From Triplophysa rosa (Eukaryota > Chordata > Actinopteri > Cypriniformes > Nemacheilidae): a DNA stretch of 64,000 nucleotides. Where the stretch lies: contig NC_079900.1 of assembly GCF_024868665.1 (NCBI RefSeq), positions 2,815,542 to 2,879,541 on the forward strand. Reading direction: 5' to 3'. Made by a program: the position numbers and the translations under genes. Every line of letters starts with the position of its first letter. Position 1 is the first letter of the stretch. The notes under the pieces are model-generated. The model did no database searches, was not told where the DNA came from, and was given only the letters and a program-made list of their open reading frames with translations. Shown here piece by piece: positions 12,717 through 23,550 of the stretch.

Positions 12717-15700
12717 GCGAGAGAGAGAGAGAGAGATCACATTACATCCTTCTGAAAGCTCCGGAATAACGGTCCACATCACTTGAGCAGCTGTGGTTAC
12801 AGTGACGTGAACGTCTTGTGTGATGGATGGATGTATACATTCAAGCTGCCATGTGCCATACAAAAATGAACAAACACCAAAATCAAGTAAATAAAATAAA
12901 CAAATAAAAATACTAAAGATTGAAATGTTTACATTTTCTTGTGTCATTTACCCTCAGATGAGGCATTTCACCCCAGTGTTGGCTCTTGTTTAAACCCATA
13001 CACATCCTTTATTGAACATGAACAATGTTTTTCAAATGATTCCATAAAAAGGACATAAAACAAAAATAAGAAGTCAAAATGTGCTTGACGTGAACAACTC
13101 GGCTGAAACAACAAACACCACCACAGAAATGAATGGATTCAATGGATACACTGGGAATTGTATTGGTTTTAATGGAAACTTTCAATGGTCTCCGTGTCTA
13201 CTGGTATTGGTGGGACGTTACTTGGCTCTACAGAACACCAATAAATCCTACTGGAATAAGACCTACGACGCATTTACAGAATACATTTTGTAATGGTTTT
13301 AATGGTAAACAGTCATAATGCTATTTATAAAAGAAACCATTAGAATTAGAAGGGAATGCTTTAGAAACCCATTCTCTATGTTGTCAATTATAAATCATAT
13401 TCAGTGTTAAATCAGTGCAGTGTGTTGTCCAGTTTGTGACTGACCTTGCTGAGTTTCTCTCCGTCGCTGTGCGGGATGAGGGTCTTCAGAGACTGGAATC
13501 CCGCATTGATGCTCTGCATACGCCGTCGTTCATTGCTGTTGGCGATCTCGCGTCGGATACGCCGCTCCTGGTCCCGCGCCGTCTCCGGCGTGAGGGGAAT
13601 GTTTGCTAAACTGTGGAGAGGGGAAAAAACACTTTCAGTATGCTGTCCTTAGCTGATCCTTAGCTAACTTTATATCAGCGAATACTAGGGACGTAACAAT
13701 CTCACTGTACGATAATACCTTGCTATAAAGCCCACGGTACAATATTTATTGCAATATTTTAGATGACAAACGATGACTTGGAAACGTGCCATAAGCATCA
13801 TCTTTTCTTTATCCTCTAATCATAACGGTTGCTTAGAGGTATGAGATGGGTCAAATGAGCTAAAAGTCCCTTTTATCAAATAAAATAATTACACCAGATG
13901 GACCTTGGCAAAGGTAACGTCTATTATTTTTTCTAAAATCCTCTATGTTAGGCCGTACCGTACCGTACCGTACCGTTTCATACAACCTACGATAATATTG
14001 AGACAATTTTGCTATTGCGATAACGCGATATCGATAATATTGTTACGTCCCTAGCGAATACTGTTTGAATTTGTTTTGTTTATTTTAGTTTCAAATTTTC
14101 CTTTCAAATTGAGACATTTAACTTTTTAATAAATGACCAAATTTAAGAGGTTATTTCCAAAAAAGAGTTATGTTTCAAAATCGTGTTTTTTTTCCTGTGA
14201 ATTCCAATTAATATCAATCAAAACGCAGTTGGTTTGTTTTGATTTAAGCTAGGGCTGTGCCGATAAACGATATCATATCGAATCGCGATAGAATGTATTT
14301 CAAAAACGATGATAAGCTATTGGCATTTTGACTCGATATGGATTAATCTTACAGTTTAACAGAACGCAGAAATAAACGCAACAACAGTCAGTCAGCGTGC
14401 AGCTTTTATCATGCGCGTCAATGTACAAAGTCCATTTCATACAGCACTTGGCAAAGAAAACTCGACATGAGGAGGAAAACATGACTGGAAGCGGAAACAA
14501 AGGTAAAACTAACCTCGAGTTGTCATCACGCGGTTTATCAAGTGTCTTATTTTTTTCGCAATCGCCGGTTAAACAAAACAAACTTGGGGCACAATTGCAA
14601 GCGAGTTACTTCGAAACTCAAGCACAAACGGTTTTATATCCATCGTTAACATATCTGCTAACATGAGCTGGTGCTTATGAAACAAACCAGCGCCGCCTGT
14701 ACAGATTAGAGATGTAATGAAGTGAGTTTGTGTGCACATTAAAATATTGAACCTTGTATGTAAAATGCTTGCATGATTAAAGAAATGTACTACAGTTTAT
14801 GTGAGATGTCTTTAAGGTTCACTGAATACATTGAATGAATCCCACTACTCGAGCAAGACATTATTGCAGCGTTATGTATGTGCGCAGGTGCTGAGCCAAT
14901 AGCGTTCGAATGTACACAGTAACGGAGCCCTTTCATTGGTTGAATGTACTGAATGAACACTCCCTTTACTTACCGAGTCAATTGAGTCAAAATGAGACTG
15001 AATGAACTGGTACATGTTGTTTATGGCCTAATATCCTCTGTGTTGCAACAGTGCATTCATTTAATTGAATTTTAACTGGTTAAAGGTTAACTTTTGTTAA
15101 TAAACTGTATTTAAAATAGATTCTTTTAAATACATTATCGATGTTATCGATCAATATAGAAAAAAACTATCGAGTTTACTTTTTTGCCATATCGCCCAGC
15201 CCTAATTTAAGCCATAATAACTAAAAAATACAGCTAACTAAACACAATAAAAACATGATAACATAATAAAAAACATGATTTTTGATTTTTTTTAAAGCGA
15301 ATTCTCTTTTTGGAAGTAAACTCTTCAAATACTCCATTTATTCTGTCAATAAACCCAAAGTCAAACAAGAATAAGCCAAACAGCTTCAAGTAGTTCTAGA
15401 AATAAAGCTTAGAGGTCAAAAAAATTGTCTACGACGACTAAAACTGCACTACCTAACTTCTTTAACGTCCTAAAAACAGCATGCAAGTTAGTGACAGAGA
15501 AACATCACAAAATCAAAAATGTTGGCTTTCCTGGATGTTTTCAAGCTTATTGTCTCTAAACTCAAGGCTCTGGAAATGACAGCTTCTCATGAGCACAGGC
15601 GGATTCGGGTGAGGAAATCAAGCCCTAATTGAACTTCCTCTCTCCGTCTGGGCATCTCGCAGGGTATCTTGGGGAAGCTTTGCAAAGCCTCTCTTATCAG

Positions 15701-17572
15701 TACTGACTCAGCTGAACGGACAAACACAAGGAACAATTGTGCAGACACATTTGAGGCTTCCTTGCGCCCAAGCGGCTTTAAATCCAGCAAACAGATCACA
15801 TGCCAAACCACAACCACAAACAACGGCAGCCATATTCAGAGCAGCCACCTCCAGGCATAATAATATACACACATAAATGATAAACTAACGGTAAAATATA
15901 TTTCAATGCTTTTCCATTACCAACACAGACATCATAGAATGAATCACAATTATTTTATGCATCCTAAAGTTTGAGAACGAAGGAAAAACATTCTGCATCA
16001 TAAACATGTTGACAGGTTAAACAAAAAGAAGAATGTCCTTTTACAACAACATAGACTGGTAGCATAATACTTTAATAAATAGACCAAATAAAAATAAATG
16101 AAAACCTAACTTTTTCAAGCCTAATTGTCTGTGTGAAACCATTTTATATGCCAAATAGAAGAGAAATTTAATTTTAAGTTTAATTAAAGTTTACTTACAA
16201 AGTTTAATTTATGACTTTTCAGGACAAGTATTAAGTGTTTGTATTTTTATTTCATTTTATCTGGAGACAATGAAAGGAATTAAAAGCAAAATACGTATAC
16301 ACTATTAAAATATCAAAAATATATTAAAAATATCATCATCATATGTCATTTTCTTTTCTTTACTTGTTACGTTGTGTTGTAGAAAATGTAGGGTTTTGGC
16401 CTGTATTCCCAGCTTTCGATTCTATTTATTTTAGATTTAACGGCTTTTGTTAACGTTGAAGCTTATTAAAAACAAATCACTACGCACCAAACGTAGTTCA
16501 TTTGGCCCCCCCATAAAAACAACAGTCCCCATGATGCCCTGCGCCGATTTGCTCACTGGCCCCGCCCCCTGTCGAGAACGGATCGCAGACGCATTGACGG
16601 GGCCTTCCTTCAACAGCATACACACCCCCTTATTAAAAACGCCAGTTATTTGTTTACTAACCTTTAACTTTCTTTTAATATATTTAACCATGAAACACGT
16701 CAAAACCACCGAGGGAAATGAACAAAATCTCCGTACCGAATTTAAGGGGAAAATCCCGTTCGCAGATAACACGGTCCGCCATTACAACAATGCGCCTCTC
16801 GTGCTTCCTCCGTCCATGCGGCAGCAGCGACGCAGTCCAAATAACATCTGATCCGTCTTCCAATACACGCACTGATCCGTCTCCTACGTTTTACATTCGT
16901 ATTTAGCCTCGTACGTTGGGAATGTGAACATATAAAGACACAGTAAAGAGTTTTAACGTTTGGCTTCAATAAGAAACAGACGACGCCAAATGCACGAGCC
17001 ACAAGCATGGCCGCAGTGCCCACAAAAACTTATGCCCCGAAAACACACCCGAACTTCAGCCCAAACGCTTCATTTGACACAGCAACCTCCATATTCGTAC
17101 ACTATAACATTATTATGATGAAATCGGGGGACATTGGGTAACTAAAAACACGCGCGAGCTCAGCAGCGTGGTGGTGTGTGCATGCAACCACGTGGTTTGT
17201 GTTTGTTGGAGACAAAATGCATCGATTTCCCCGAGATATTTCATAGTTAACGTTGACCCGACAAGCCAATGGGTTGCCGCGAAGCCCCGGGAGATGTATA
17301 AAACAAAAAAAATCGAGTCTCGCGCGGGTTATGTCCTGCATTAAGCCGCTGGACAGGCGCATGTACACAATAACACAGAAATCACACCATGCATGTTACT
17401 CTACTACGAGCGCAGCTGCTGCTGGCGCGCGATTAAAGGATCGCGCGCGTTGAACGCAATGAATAAAAGAGGGTCTCACGTACCTGCACAAGCCCCCTAT
17501 GACTTCTTTTTCGGTTTTCCTGAAATGTTGCAACGAGGGCACCTTCTGAGCTGGCACCATGAAATACTCCAT
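9795..17572 (-). CDS. tfap4: Transcription factor AP-4 (bHLH-leucine zipper), complete
   Basis: AP-4 is a nuclear basic helix-loop-helix leucine-zipper protein that dimerises and binds CAGCTG E-boxes. Coding exons on the minus strand are 17572-17484, 13610-13445, 12674-12576, 11733-11563, 10937-10788, 10391-10221 and 9944-9795. They total 996 nt (331 residues plus stop), close to human TFAP4 (338), and all junctions keep frame. The start MEYFMVPAQKVPSLQHFRKT is diagnostic. The basic region and HLH (about residues 45-105) include RRIRREIANSNERRRMQ and SLKTLIPHSDGEKLSK; EQEKTRLLQQNTQLKRYIQ begins the zipper. A later leucine segment (LRREMIELRQQLDKE), a Gln/Thr-rich stretch, a Pro/His-rich segment (PAPVPPPPSHHVTVVTMG) and an acidic Ser/Asp tail follow. 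The Gln-rich region is shorter than in human. It is divergent from glis2, as in human. Confidence 0.97.
11734..11736 (-). other. tfap4: Tandem AG acceptor at tfap4 coding exon 4
   Basis: The acceptor reads TCTCAG|AAG|GAGTTC. Two AG sites three bases apart would add or omit one lysine before EFSGSSPKRRR. I used the downstream AG (exon start 11733) because human AP-4 has Gln-Glu directly at this junction. Confidence 0.45.
11956..12392. mobile_element. hAT-like non-autonomous element in tfap4 intron, boundaries approximate
   Basis: The ends are CAGGGCTGTCACGATG and ATTGCGACAGCCCTA, inverted relative to each other, with internal TAATTGCGATTAATTG motifs mirrored near the right end. I could not find a convincing 8-bp target duplication, so the copy is old or its ends are misplaced. 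It lies between coding exons 3 and 4 of tfap4. Confidence 0.55.
12682..12736. repeat. (GA)n microsatellite next to tfap4 exon 3
   Basis: An almost pure GA tract of about 55 bp, with a few GGG/GC interruptions, starts only 8 bases outside the exon boundary at 12674. Seen from tfap4 (minus) it is a (TC)n polypyrimidine tract ending in CTTTTCCAG. Confidence 0.95.
13686..14053. mobile_element. hAT-like MITE with perfect 8-bp target duplication, tfap4 intron
   Basis: The termini are TAGGGACGTAACAAT and ATTGTTACGTCCCTA. Both flanks are GCGAATAC (13678-13685 and 14054-14061), an exact 8-bp duplication typical of hAT transposition. The interior has a short CGTAC tandem array around 13955-13975 and no transposase. 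Confidence 0.85.
14250..15204. mobile_element. hAT-like non-autonomous element, 955 bp, perfect target duplication
   Basis: The termini are TAGGGCTGTGCCGATA and ATATCGCCCAGCCCTA. Exact 8-bp flanks ATTTAAGC lie at 14242-14249 and 15205-15212. Sub-terminal sequence is rich in CGATA/TATCG repeats. Open frames of about 90 codons at 14300-14666 fall inside it and do not look like a functional transposase. It occupies part of the first coding intron of tfap4. Confidence 0.85.
15205..17483 (-). other. Remainder of tfap4 first coding intron
   Basis: From the element at 15204 to exon 1 at 17484 no exon or RNA gene is recognised. The part from about 16,500 is richer in CpG, consistent with a promoter-proximal island reaching into the intron. 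Overlapping open frames on both strands at 16,437-17,023 have no splice context or family resemblance. Confidence 0.5.
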
Positions 17573-18524
17573 GCTTCCCCTCTTCTCTCCAGCTCTGGCT
17601 CCTCGATTCTTCTCGCAATGTTATTTAGTTAAAAACAAAACACCTTCTTCTTTCCCGTTTCGCATTTAAGAAGCAGTATGAATGTCCTGGTGATTTGGGG
17701 CATGGGAGTGTGAGACGGGTGTTGAGTTGTAAAGGTTACTCTACTCCTCCAGCTGATGGGGTTCCCTCGTAGTGTGTGTTTGTATGTGTGTGTGTGGCGC
17801 TAGCTCGCTCTCTTTCCCTCCCTCCTTCTGCATGGACGTGTGTGTGTGTTTGCAGCTGATCGGATGTCTTTCAAGGCGGGAAACAGCTGGTAGGAATCAC
17901 ACACAGCATTGCACTACCAAAAATCCGTCTTCTGCCGAAAATAACGACTTGCATGTAAACAAAAGACCATTGCAACATCATTTCAACATCAAACCCTTTT
18001 CTTTAGTAAAGCACTTTTTTTATTACTTGTCGTTTGATGGAAAGCGTATTGTTATGCATGTATTTAAATATTAGCCAATGCGCAATGTAGACATATATAG
18101 GCATAGGGCATCTCAAAAATATGTTATCAGCGTTGCTGTATGCATGCTGAATTGGTCAGCGCATAGAAATATATAGTTTTTATGTCAAATCTCGTTTGTA
18201 CGCTGTTTTTAACCATTATGGCAAACATCTGCCCGTGCAGAAAATCAATGCATGATGCAGTTCATGCCAAAATAAGAATTAAAATCTGTTTTCAATGCGT
18301 GTGAGTTGGTTATTTTTTATTATTTAAAGAAGTGCGCGTGTAATATTTATTTTAGATGAATTGGAAACATGAATCGACAAATTGTTAAATGCGTTACGCA
18401 TGTAACGATATCGATGTAGGTTTGTCAAACTGTTTAGCGCATGTAAATAGGCTCTTCTTTATCTATTGCTGGGGTGAAACATGAGGATCAGCTGACGCGC
18501 CGGCAGGGCTTAACAACAACACCG

Positions 18525-18526
18525 AG

Positions 18527-18561
<35 letters not shown>

Positions 18562-18587
18562 CGAGAGAGAGAGAGAAAAAAGAGAGG
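18525..18587. repeat. (GA)n microsatellite
   Basis: GA dinucleotide array with two GCGA interruptions, about 1 kb upstream of the tfap4 start codon. The arginine/glutamate-rich open frame there is a product of the repeat. Confidence 0.95.
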
Positions 18588-19831
18588 CTCAATGTGCGCA
18601 CACCATTTTGGGTGCATGAAAGTTGCAGTAGGAGGAGGAACATGAGTTACCTAACCGCCTGCTCGAAGCACAAATCACACACACAGACACAAAATGGGAG
18701 CGGTCATGAAGAACCCGGAAATGTGTGTGACTGCGACTCAACCGCGTGAACGTGCACGGACGCGAGCATTCATTCAGCCTGTGACTTTGTGAGCAGAAAT
18801 TTCACGAATACGTTGTTGTTGCTTTTCGAGATTTTAGTTGTTACAAGTGTTTAGTCTCGCTTTGTAACAAGGTTTAGCAATAATAATGCTAAATAATTTT
18901 ACAATTCATGTATAGTTTGCCATTCAGGTTTTCCGTTTTTTTTCGACGATTTTATAACAATACAAAACAAAACTTAATCAATATAATATCATATTAAACT
19001 AATATTAGTGTGACTATACTTGTTCGGTGATTGTAGTTTTCTATTATCTGTGTTTTGTTGTATTTGTGTATGCAACGTTGTATATTTTGTTGTATAAAAT
19101 GTGAAATAAATTACTTTATACATTATTTTTAATAAATTAATATGGTGTTTTCTTATTTTTATTATTCTGTAAGCATAACTAATAGATGACAAAACGCTTA
19201 TTTACTGAGATTGTCTGGTTTACCAGAGCATTGTAAAGGTTTGAGCAGCTGCCCTCTAGTGGACACCTTGAGTTCATATCCAGATTTTTTGAGGACATGT
19301 AACACACAGTAACAAACTTTGTCTTGTAAATCATCTGTGCATGCGTTCTGTGCAGTTCAAGATATTTACAGACAAATATATTTGAGCAATTTCGTGCTCA
19401 TGGCAGGAGAACTGCTCAGTAAGAACCTATGAATGACACTATACTAACATTGTTTTTTTACCAATAAAGCTTCTTTTAAACAATTCGGATTGGAAAAGCA
19501 CCAAATAAATACAACTAAACTGAATCAGAATAATTGTGTTCATAGTATGAACAGCACAAAGGGTGATGCTTTCTCCAGAGGTACAGAAACAGACGACGGG
19601 CTCTATCTCTTCTGAATTGGAAACAGCATTGCACTCTTTGACTTCATGGCCTAATTAATGACAAATGAAGGCCGCAATACTCTAACTCCCATACCTGCTG
19701 AAAGAAACGTGCAGACCAAAACATGTGAATATGCAGAATTTTAGGTAACACGAACGTCTACATCATTATTATTCTTTGCTTACGTTAATTATACAATTTA
19801 CTAATACATTTTTTTCCAACTCATTAGTTCA

Positions 19832-20153
19832 GTCAAAAATGAAAATTCTGTCATCATTTACTCACCCTCAGGTTGTTCCAAACCTGTATACATTTCTTTA
19901 TTCTGCTGAAAACAAAGAAAGATATTTGGAAGAATGTCAGTATCCAAACAGATCTCATCCCCCATTGACTACCATAGTATTTATTTTCCCTACTGTGGCA
20001 ATAAATGGAGGATGAGATCTGTTTGCTTACTGGCATTCTTCAAAATATCTTCCTTTGTGTTGAGCAAAGTAACGAAATTCATACAGCGTTGGAACAATCT
20101 GGGGGTGAGTAAATAATGACAAAATATACATTTTTGGGTGAACTATCCCTTAA
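19832..20153. mobile_element. Fold-back MITE, CTATCCCTTTAA-type family
   Basis: Ends read CAAAAATGAAAATTCTGTCA and, inverted, AATGACAAAATATACATTTT followed by GGGTGAACTATCCCTTAAA. The two arms are near mirror images (GGAAGAATGTCAGTATCC / GGCATTCTTCAAAATATC), which is why similar peptides appear on opposite strands at 19854-20036 and 19934-20116. Confidence 0.75.
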
Positions 20154-20239
20154 ATGCTGCAAAGTATATGATTTATTGTTCATGTTAACTAAAGCATTGA
20201 ATAACATTAACAAGTAAACCTTAAGTAAAGTGGTACCAT

Positions 20240-20570
20240 TATGTTATATTATATTAATTATATTATATTATATTAATTATATTATATTATATTATATTAA
20301 TTATGTTATATTATATTTATTATGTGATGTTATGTTATCTTATGTGATGTTATGTTATGTGATATTAATTATATTATATTATATCATATCATATCATATT
20401 TATTATGTGATGTGATGTGATGTGATGTGATGTGATGTGATGTGATGTGATATTATATTATATTATATTATATTATATTATATTATATTAATTATATTAT
20501 ATTATATTGTATTAATTATATTATATTATATTATGTTATATGAATTATATTATATTATATTCTGAACTGT
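20240..20570. repeat. AT pentanucleotide array with an embedded TGATG array
   Basis: A long tract of TATAT/TTATA-type units (TTATATTATATTAATTATAT) with a cleaner (TGATG)n block at about 20405-20452. It lies about 0.3-0.6 kb upstream of the GC-rich glis2 promoter region. Confidence 0.9.
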
Positions 20571-20789
20571 AATGCAGAACTTCTATTGCGTTTGTATTAG
20601 AGTATTTGACAGGTTGCTTAAAAAATGCAAAACTCTAAACAGCGGCATAAAAGAATCTTAGAATGAATTTAAAAGCATTAAAAATGATCCACTATAGTGG
20701 ACAAAAATGAATTGACAATGAAGTCTAAGGAAAGGGTCTAAGGTAATGTTTACTAAAGCGTTGGCAATGTAAAGCTTTATTACCATGCC

Positions 20790-21630
20790 AATAAAATATC
20801 TTTCGAGAGCCGGAGGGAGGGAGGGAGAGATGTTTGGACGGCAGCCCAGGACGGCCCCTCTCAATGCCTGACATGGGCGGAGCAGCGGACATGCGCTGAG
20901 CTGGCAGACTCAGATCCCCTCCGCTCGCTCGCTGCGCCCGAGGAGAGGAGACACGGACAGTCTCACGTCCGGGGTGCTGGAGACCCACCTCACCACTCAC
21001 TGTCTCCAAGGACAACATTCAGGCCCCGGGACAGGAGAGAAGCTTGACCAAACCCGAAACGGGAGACACGACCCGGACACGAAGCGCGAAAGGGGGACGT
21101 CTCCTCTCCATCGCCTTTGCGCACGACCACCCATTAAAAGCCCCTCTGGACCCGCGTCGCCAGCAAGCGATGCAGCCCGACGACTAGACAACGGTCACTG
21201 TAATCCACCGCGATGCATTTTCGTTTGTTTTGCTTAAATATTAACCTATCGTGTCGGGCTCGGTTATAACATCACGGACACTGTTTTGGTGTTGACACGC
21301 ATTCAACGGGTTTCTGCTTGATGAGAACGTTTCTCATGGCCTGAAACTGACATAAACTATTTATTTGGATCGACGCGTTGTGTTCATTTCATGTCTGTTT
21401 TTTATACCGCTGTCATGTTTATACCGACAATGGTCTGACGGTTTCAGACAGCTATAGATTATTCTGGTGACAGTGTCTTATAGATCCTTCTGCGCATACA
21501 ATCTGGCGGGCCTTCCTCAAAACTGACACTTCTTTTGCAACCGAAGGGCGCTGGATCAAGTATTCCCCCTGGAAAGTTTAAGGTGGAGACCAGCGCTTGC
21601 CCATAACGTGTCCAGGAGGATTTTCCCAAG
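20790..21630 (+). promoter_or_regulatory. glis2: GC-rich promoter region and probable non-coding exon 1 of glis2
   Basis: CpG density rises sharply here relative to the AT-rich flanks, most strongly at about 20,880-21,200. The segment ends in a consensus donor, TTTTCCCAAG|GTAAGT, at 21630/21631. No reading frame continues into the first glis2 coding exon, so this is best read as a 5' UTR exon. The exon's 5' end cannot be fixed from sequence. Another gene's UTR is possible, but glis2 is the only recognisable plus-strand gene downstream. Confidence 0.5.
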
Positions 21631-23152
21631 GTAAGTCAGTCTAATGAACTCTGATGCAACCTTGCATCTTTGGTCTCAGGCACGCTGCCAGTGCCATGCC
21701 AGATTTGGGGAGATTTGCGTCAACACAAGCATGCATACTTATTTGTGTCCATTGAGCTCATTCCGGGTAGACCCTGACCTATTTTTTGAGAACGTGACGG
21801 GTTTGCAGTCTTGTCTAGGTGCCTTCGTTGAATGAGAAACTGTATTTTAGATCGGAAAGTTGGACCGAGGATCGTGTGATATCTGTTGTCGTTTGTTTGT
21901 TCGGCTTATCTTATTCCAGATGCTGTTCAGTCACAGTTGCAGATAAAATACAGGGATAGGGATTCACAGATTAGACATCAATAACCAAAACGAGGAAATC
22001 TCACATCTCTTAGTTAGTAAGTTAGTGTTGTTGTGCATGTGTAGCGGTTTAGGCCTGGATAGAAAGCAGTCATCATCATCCAATTAGGCAATTCCAGTGT
22101 CCCCTTGCTTAATTGTGAGCACATTGTGATGTGGTTTGGCACAGAGCCCGCCCTCATTGGCTCTTACACATGGGGCCATTGATAAAGACGACGACGGCCA
22201 ACGGAGAGAGAAGCATCTCACACCGGGGGTCTAAACACTCGCTGGAAGATCGTGCGCCGGGCGGATGGTTTGATTTCGCAGACCTGCCGTACCTGTTTAC
22301 ATCTGAGATGGCTGCTTGAGTTTGCTGAAGGCAAAACAGCCGGTTGTAATTTTAGCGAGATGTGAAGTTTGGACATTTTGACCTTTTGTGAGAACCGCTG
22401 CTTCCATAGCCCATCTGCTTTTGTAAACAGTGTGAAGCTCTCAAACTCTGTCATGAACGTGTTCAGGTCACATCCTTACAAGAAAGTCAATAATGACCTT
22501 TTTATGACACGCAACCTTCCTCTAGTTCACGTGCACGCAATCGACGTCTGCTTCTTTTGGAGATTTGTTGAAATCGTTGGTGTTTAACTCACAGAAATGA
22601 CCATGAAGTGACCCAAACTTAACACTCCGTGTGGCGAAATCCAGGCCTGGCCAGATAATGTCAATCTCGTGCTCTTGTGTGCGTGTGTGCACAGCTTTCT
22701 GCCTTACGCTCCTCTACAAACATCTCATATTATTGCCGTAAGTCTTGGGTTTACCGTACGTCCTCCTCCAGCTGTGCGTGCTGACGTTGACTTGTGTTTG
22801 TGAACCGATTGCTCCGTCTTTCACCGTTTGCCCGAAAGAGACAGCGGAGCAAAAGCGCAGCTGAAAGTTAGAGAAATCGGAGAAGACTTTGGCGCAGTTT
22901 GGCGAGGGGTCTGGCTAGTGAATATGCTGTTTGTTCCACTCTATGCTCAGAACGGTGTGCCAAATATGACCCACCCTGAAGTGCCTCAGTGAATTCATTC
23001 CCATTACGCTCGCTAATGCACAGTGACTGCACAGGGGCCCCGGCCACTAAAACGGGGACAAACCAGGAGGAGAAATACATGACACACACGTTCAATACAA
23101 GCTGTATACTTTTCGCAGGCTAAACATCAGCGGAAGACCAAAGAAGTGCATT

Positions 23153-23192
23153 TTACATTTATTCACTAAGCAGACGCTTTCATCCCAAGTGA
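23153..23192 (-). repeat. SINE/LINE-type 3' tail fragment
   Basis: Read on the minus strand it resembles GGATGAAAGCGTCTGCTTAG followed by TGAATAAATGTAAAA, the tail shared by many fish SINEs and their LINE partners. Only the tail is recognisable. Confidence 0.5.
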
Positions 23193-23299
23193 GTTTTGGT
23201 TTGTCAACGATCGAACGGTAAGCGTGGTCTACAAAGTGTGTACAAGAAGGTTTAGTGTTATCGCTAGGGAAAGATGAAGTGCAGACGGGAGATAGTCGC

Positions 23300-23550
23300 T
23301 AGGGATGCACCGAATGTTCGGCCACCGAAAATGTTCGGCCGAATATAGCAAAAAACGCAAGTTCGGTGTTCGGCCGAATATGTGAAGTGGCCGAATAAAT
23401 TTTTACCGAACATGACTCGTGGTGCGATGGCTTAATAAATAGAAGAAATGCAAAAAACCACGTTCGGTGTTCGGTATTATTCGGCCTTCGGCCAAGTGTT
23501 TCACATCATGTTCGGCTTCGGCCAAGAATTTTCGCTTCGGTGCATCCCTA
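23300..23550. mobile_element. hAT-like MITE, TAGGGATGCACCGA family, perfect target duplication
   Basis: The termini are TAGGGATGCACCGAA and TTCGGTGCATCCCTA, with many internal TTCGGCCGAA motifs. Exact 8-bp flanks ATAGTCGC lie at 23292-23299 and 23551-23558. The element is 251 bp without coding capacity. The intact termini and duplication suggest recent movement. Confidence 0.9.

Larger units (their letters stand above)
17573..20790. other. Intergenic region between divergent tfap4 and glis2
   Basis: It should hold the tfap4 promoter and 5' UTR (just above 17,573) and distal glis2 promoter sequence. Visible content is a TG-rich patch near 17,772-17,850, a (GA)n array at 18,525-18,587, AT-rich sequence at 18,900-19,200, a fold-back repeat and a large AT pentamer array. 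No coding exon is recognised. Confidence 0.5.

Noticed and set aside
16437..17023. Several overlapping frames of 62-134 codons near the tfap4 promoter
   Set aside because: They occur on both strands in CpG-richer sequence where stops are rare; no splice sites or homology recognised.
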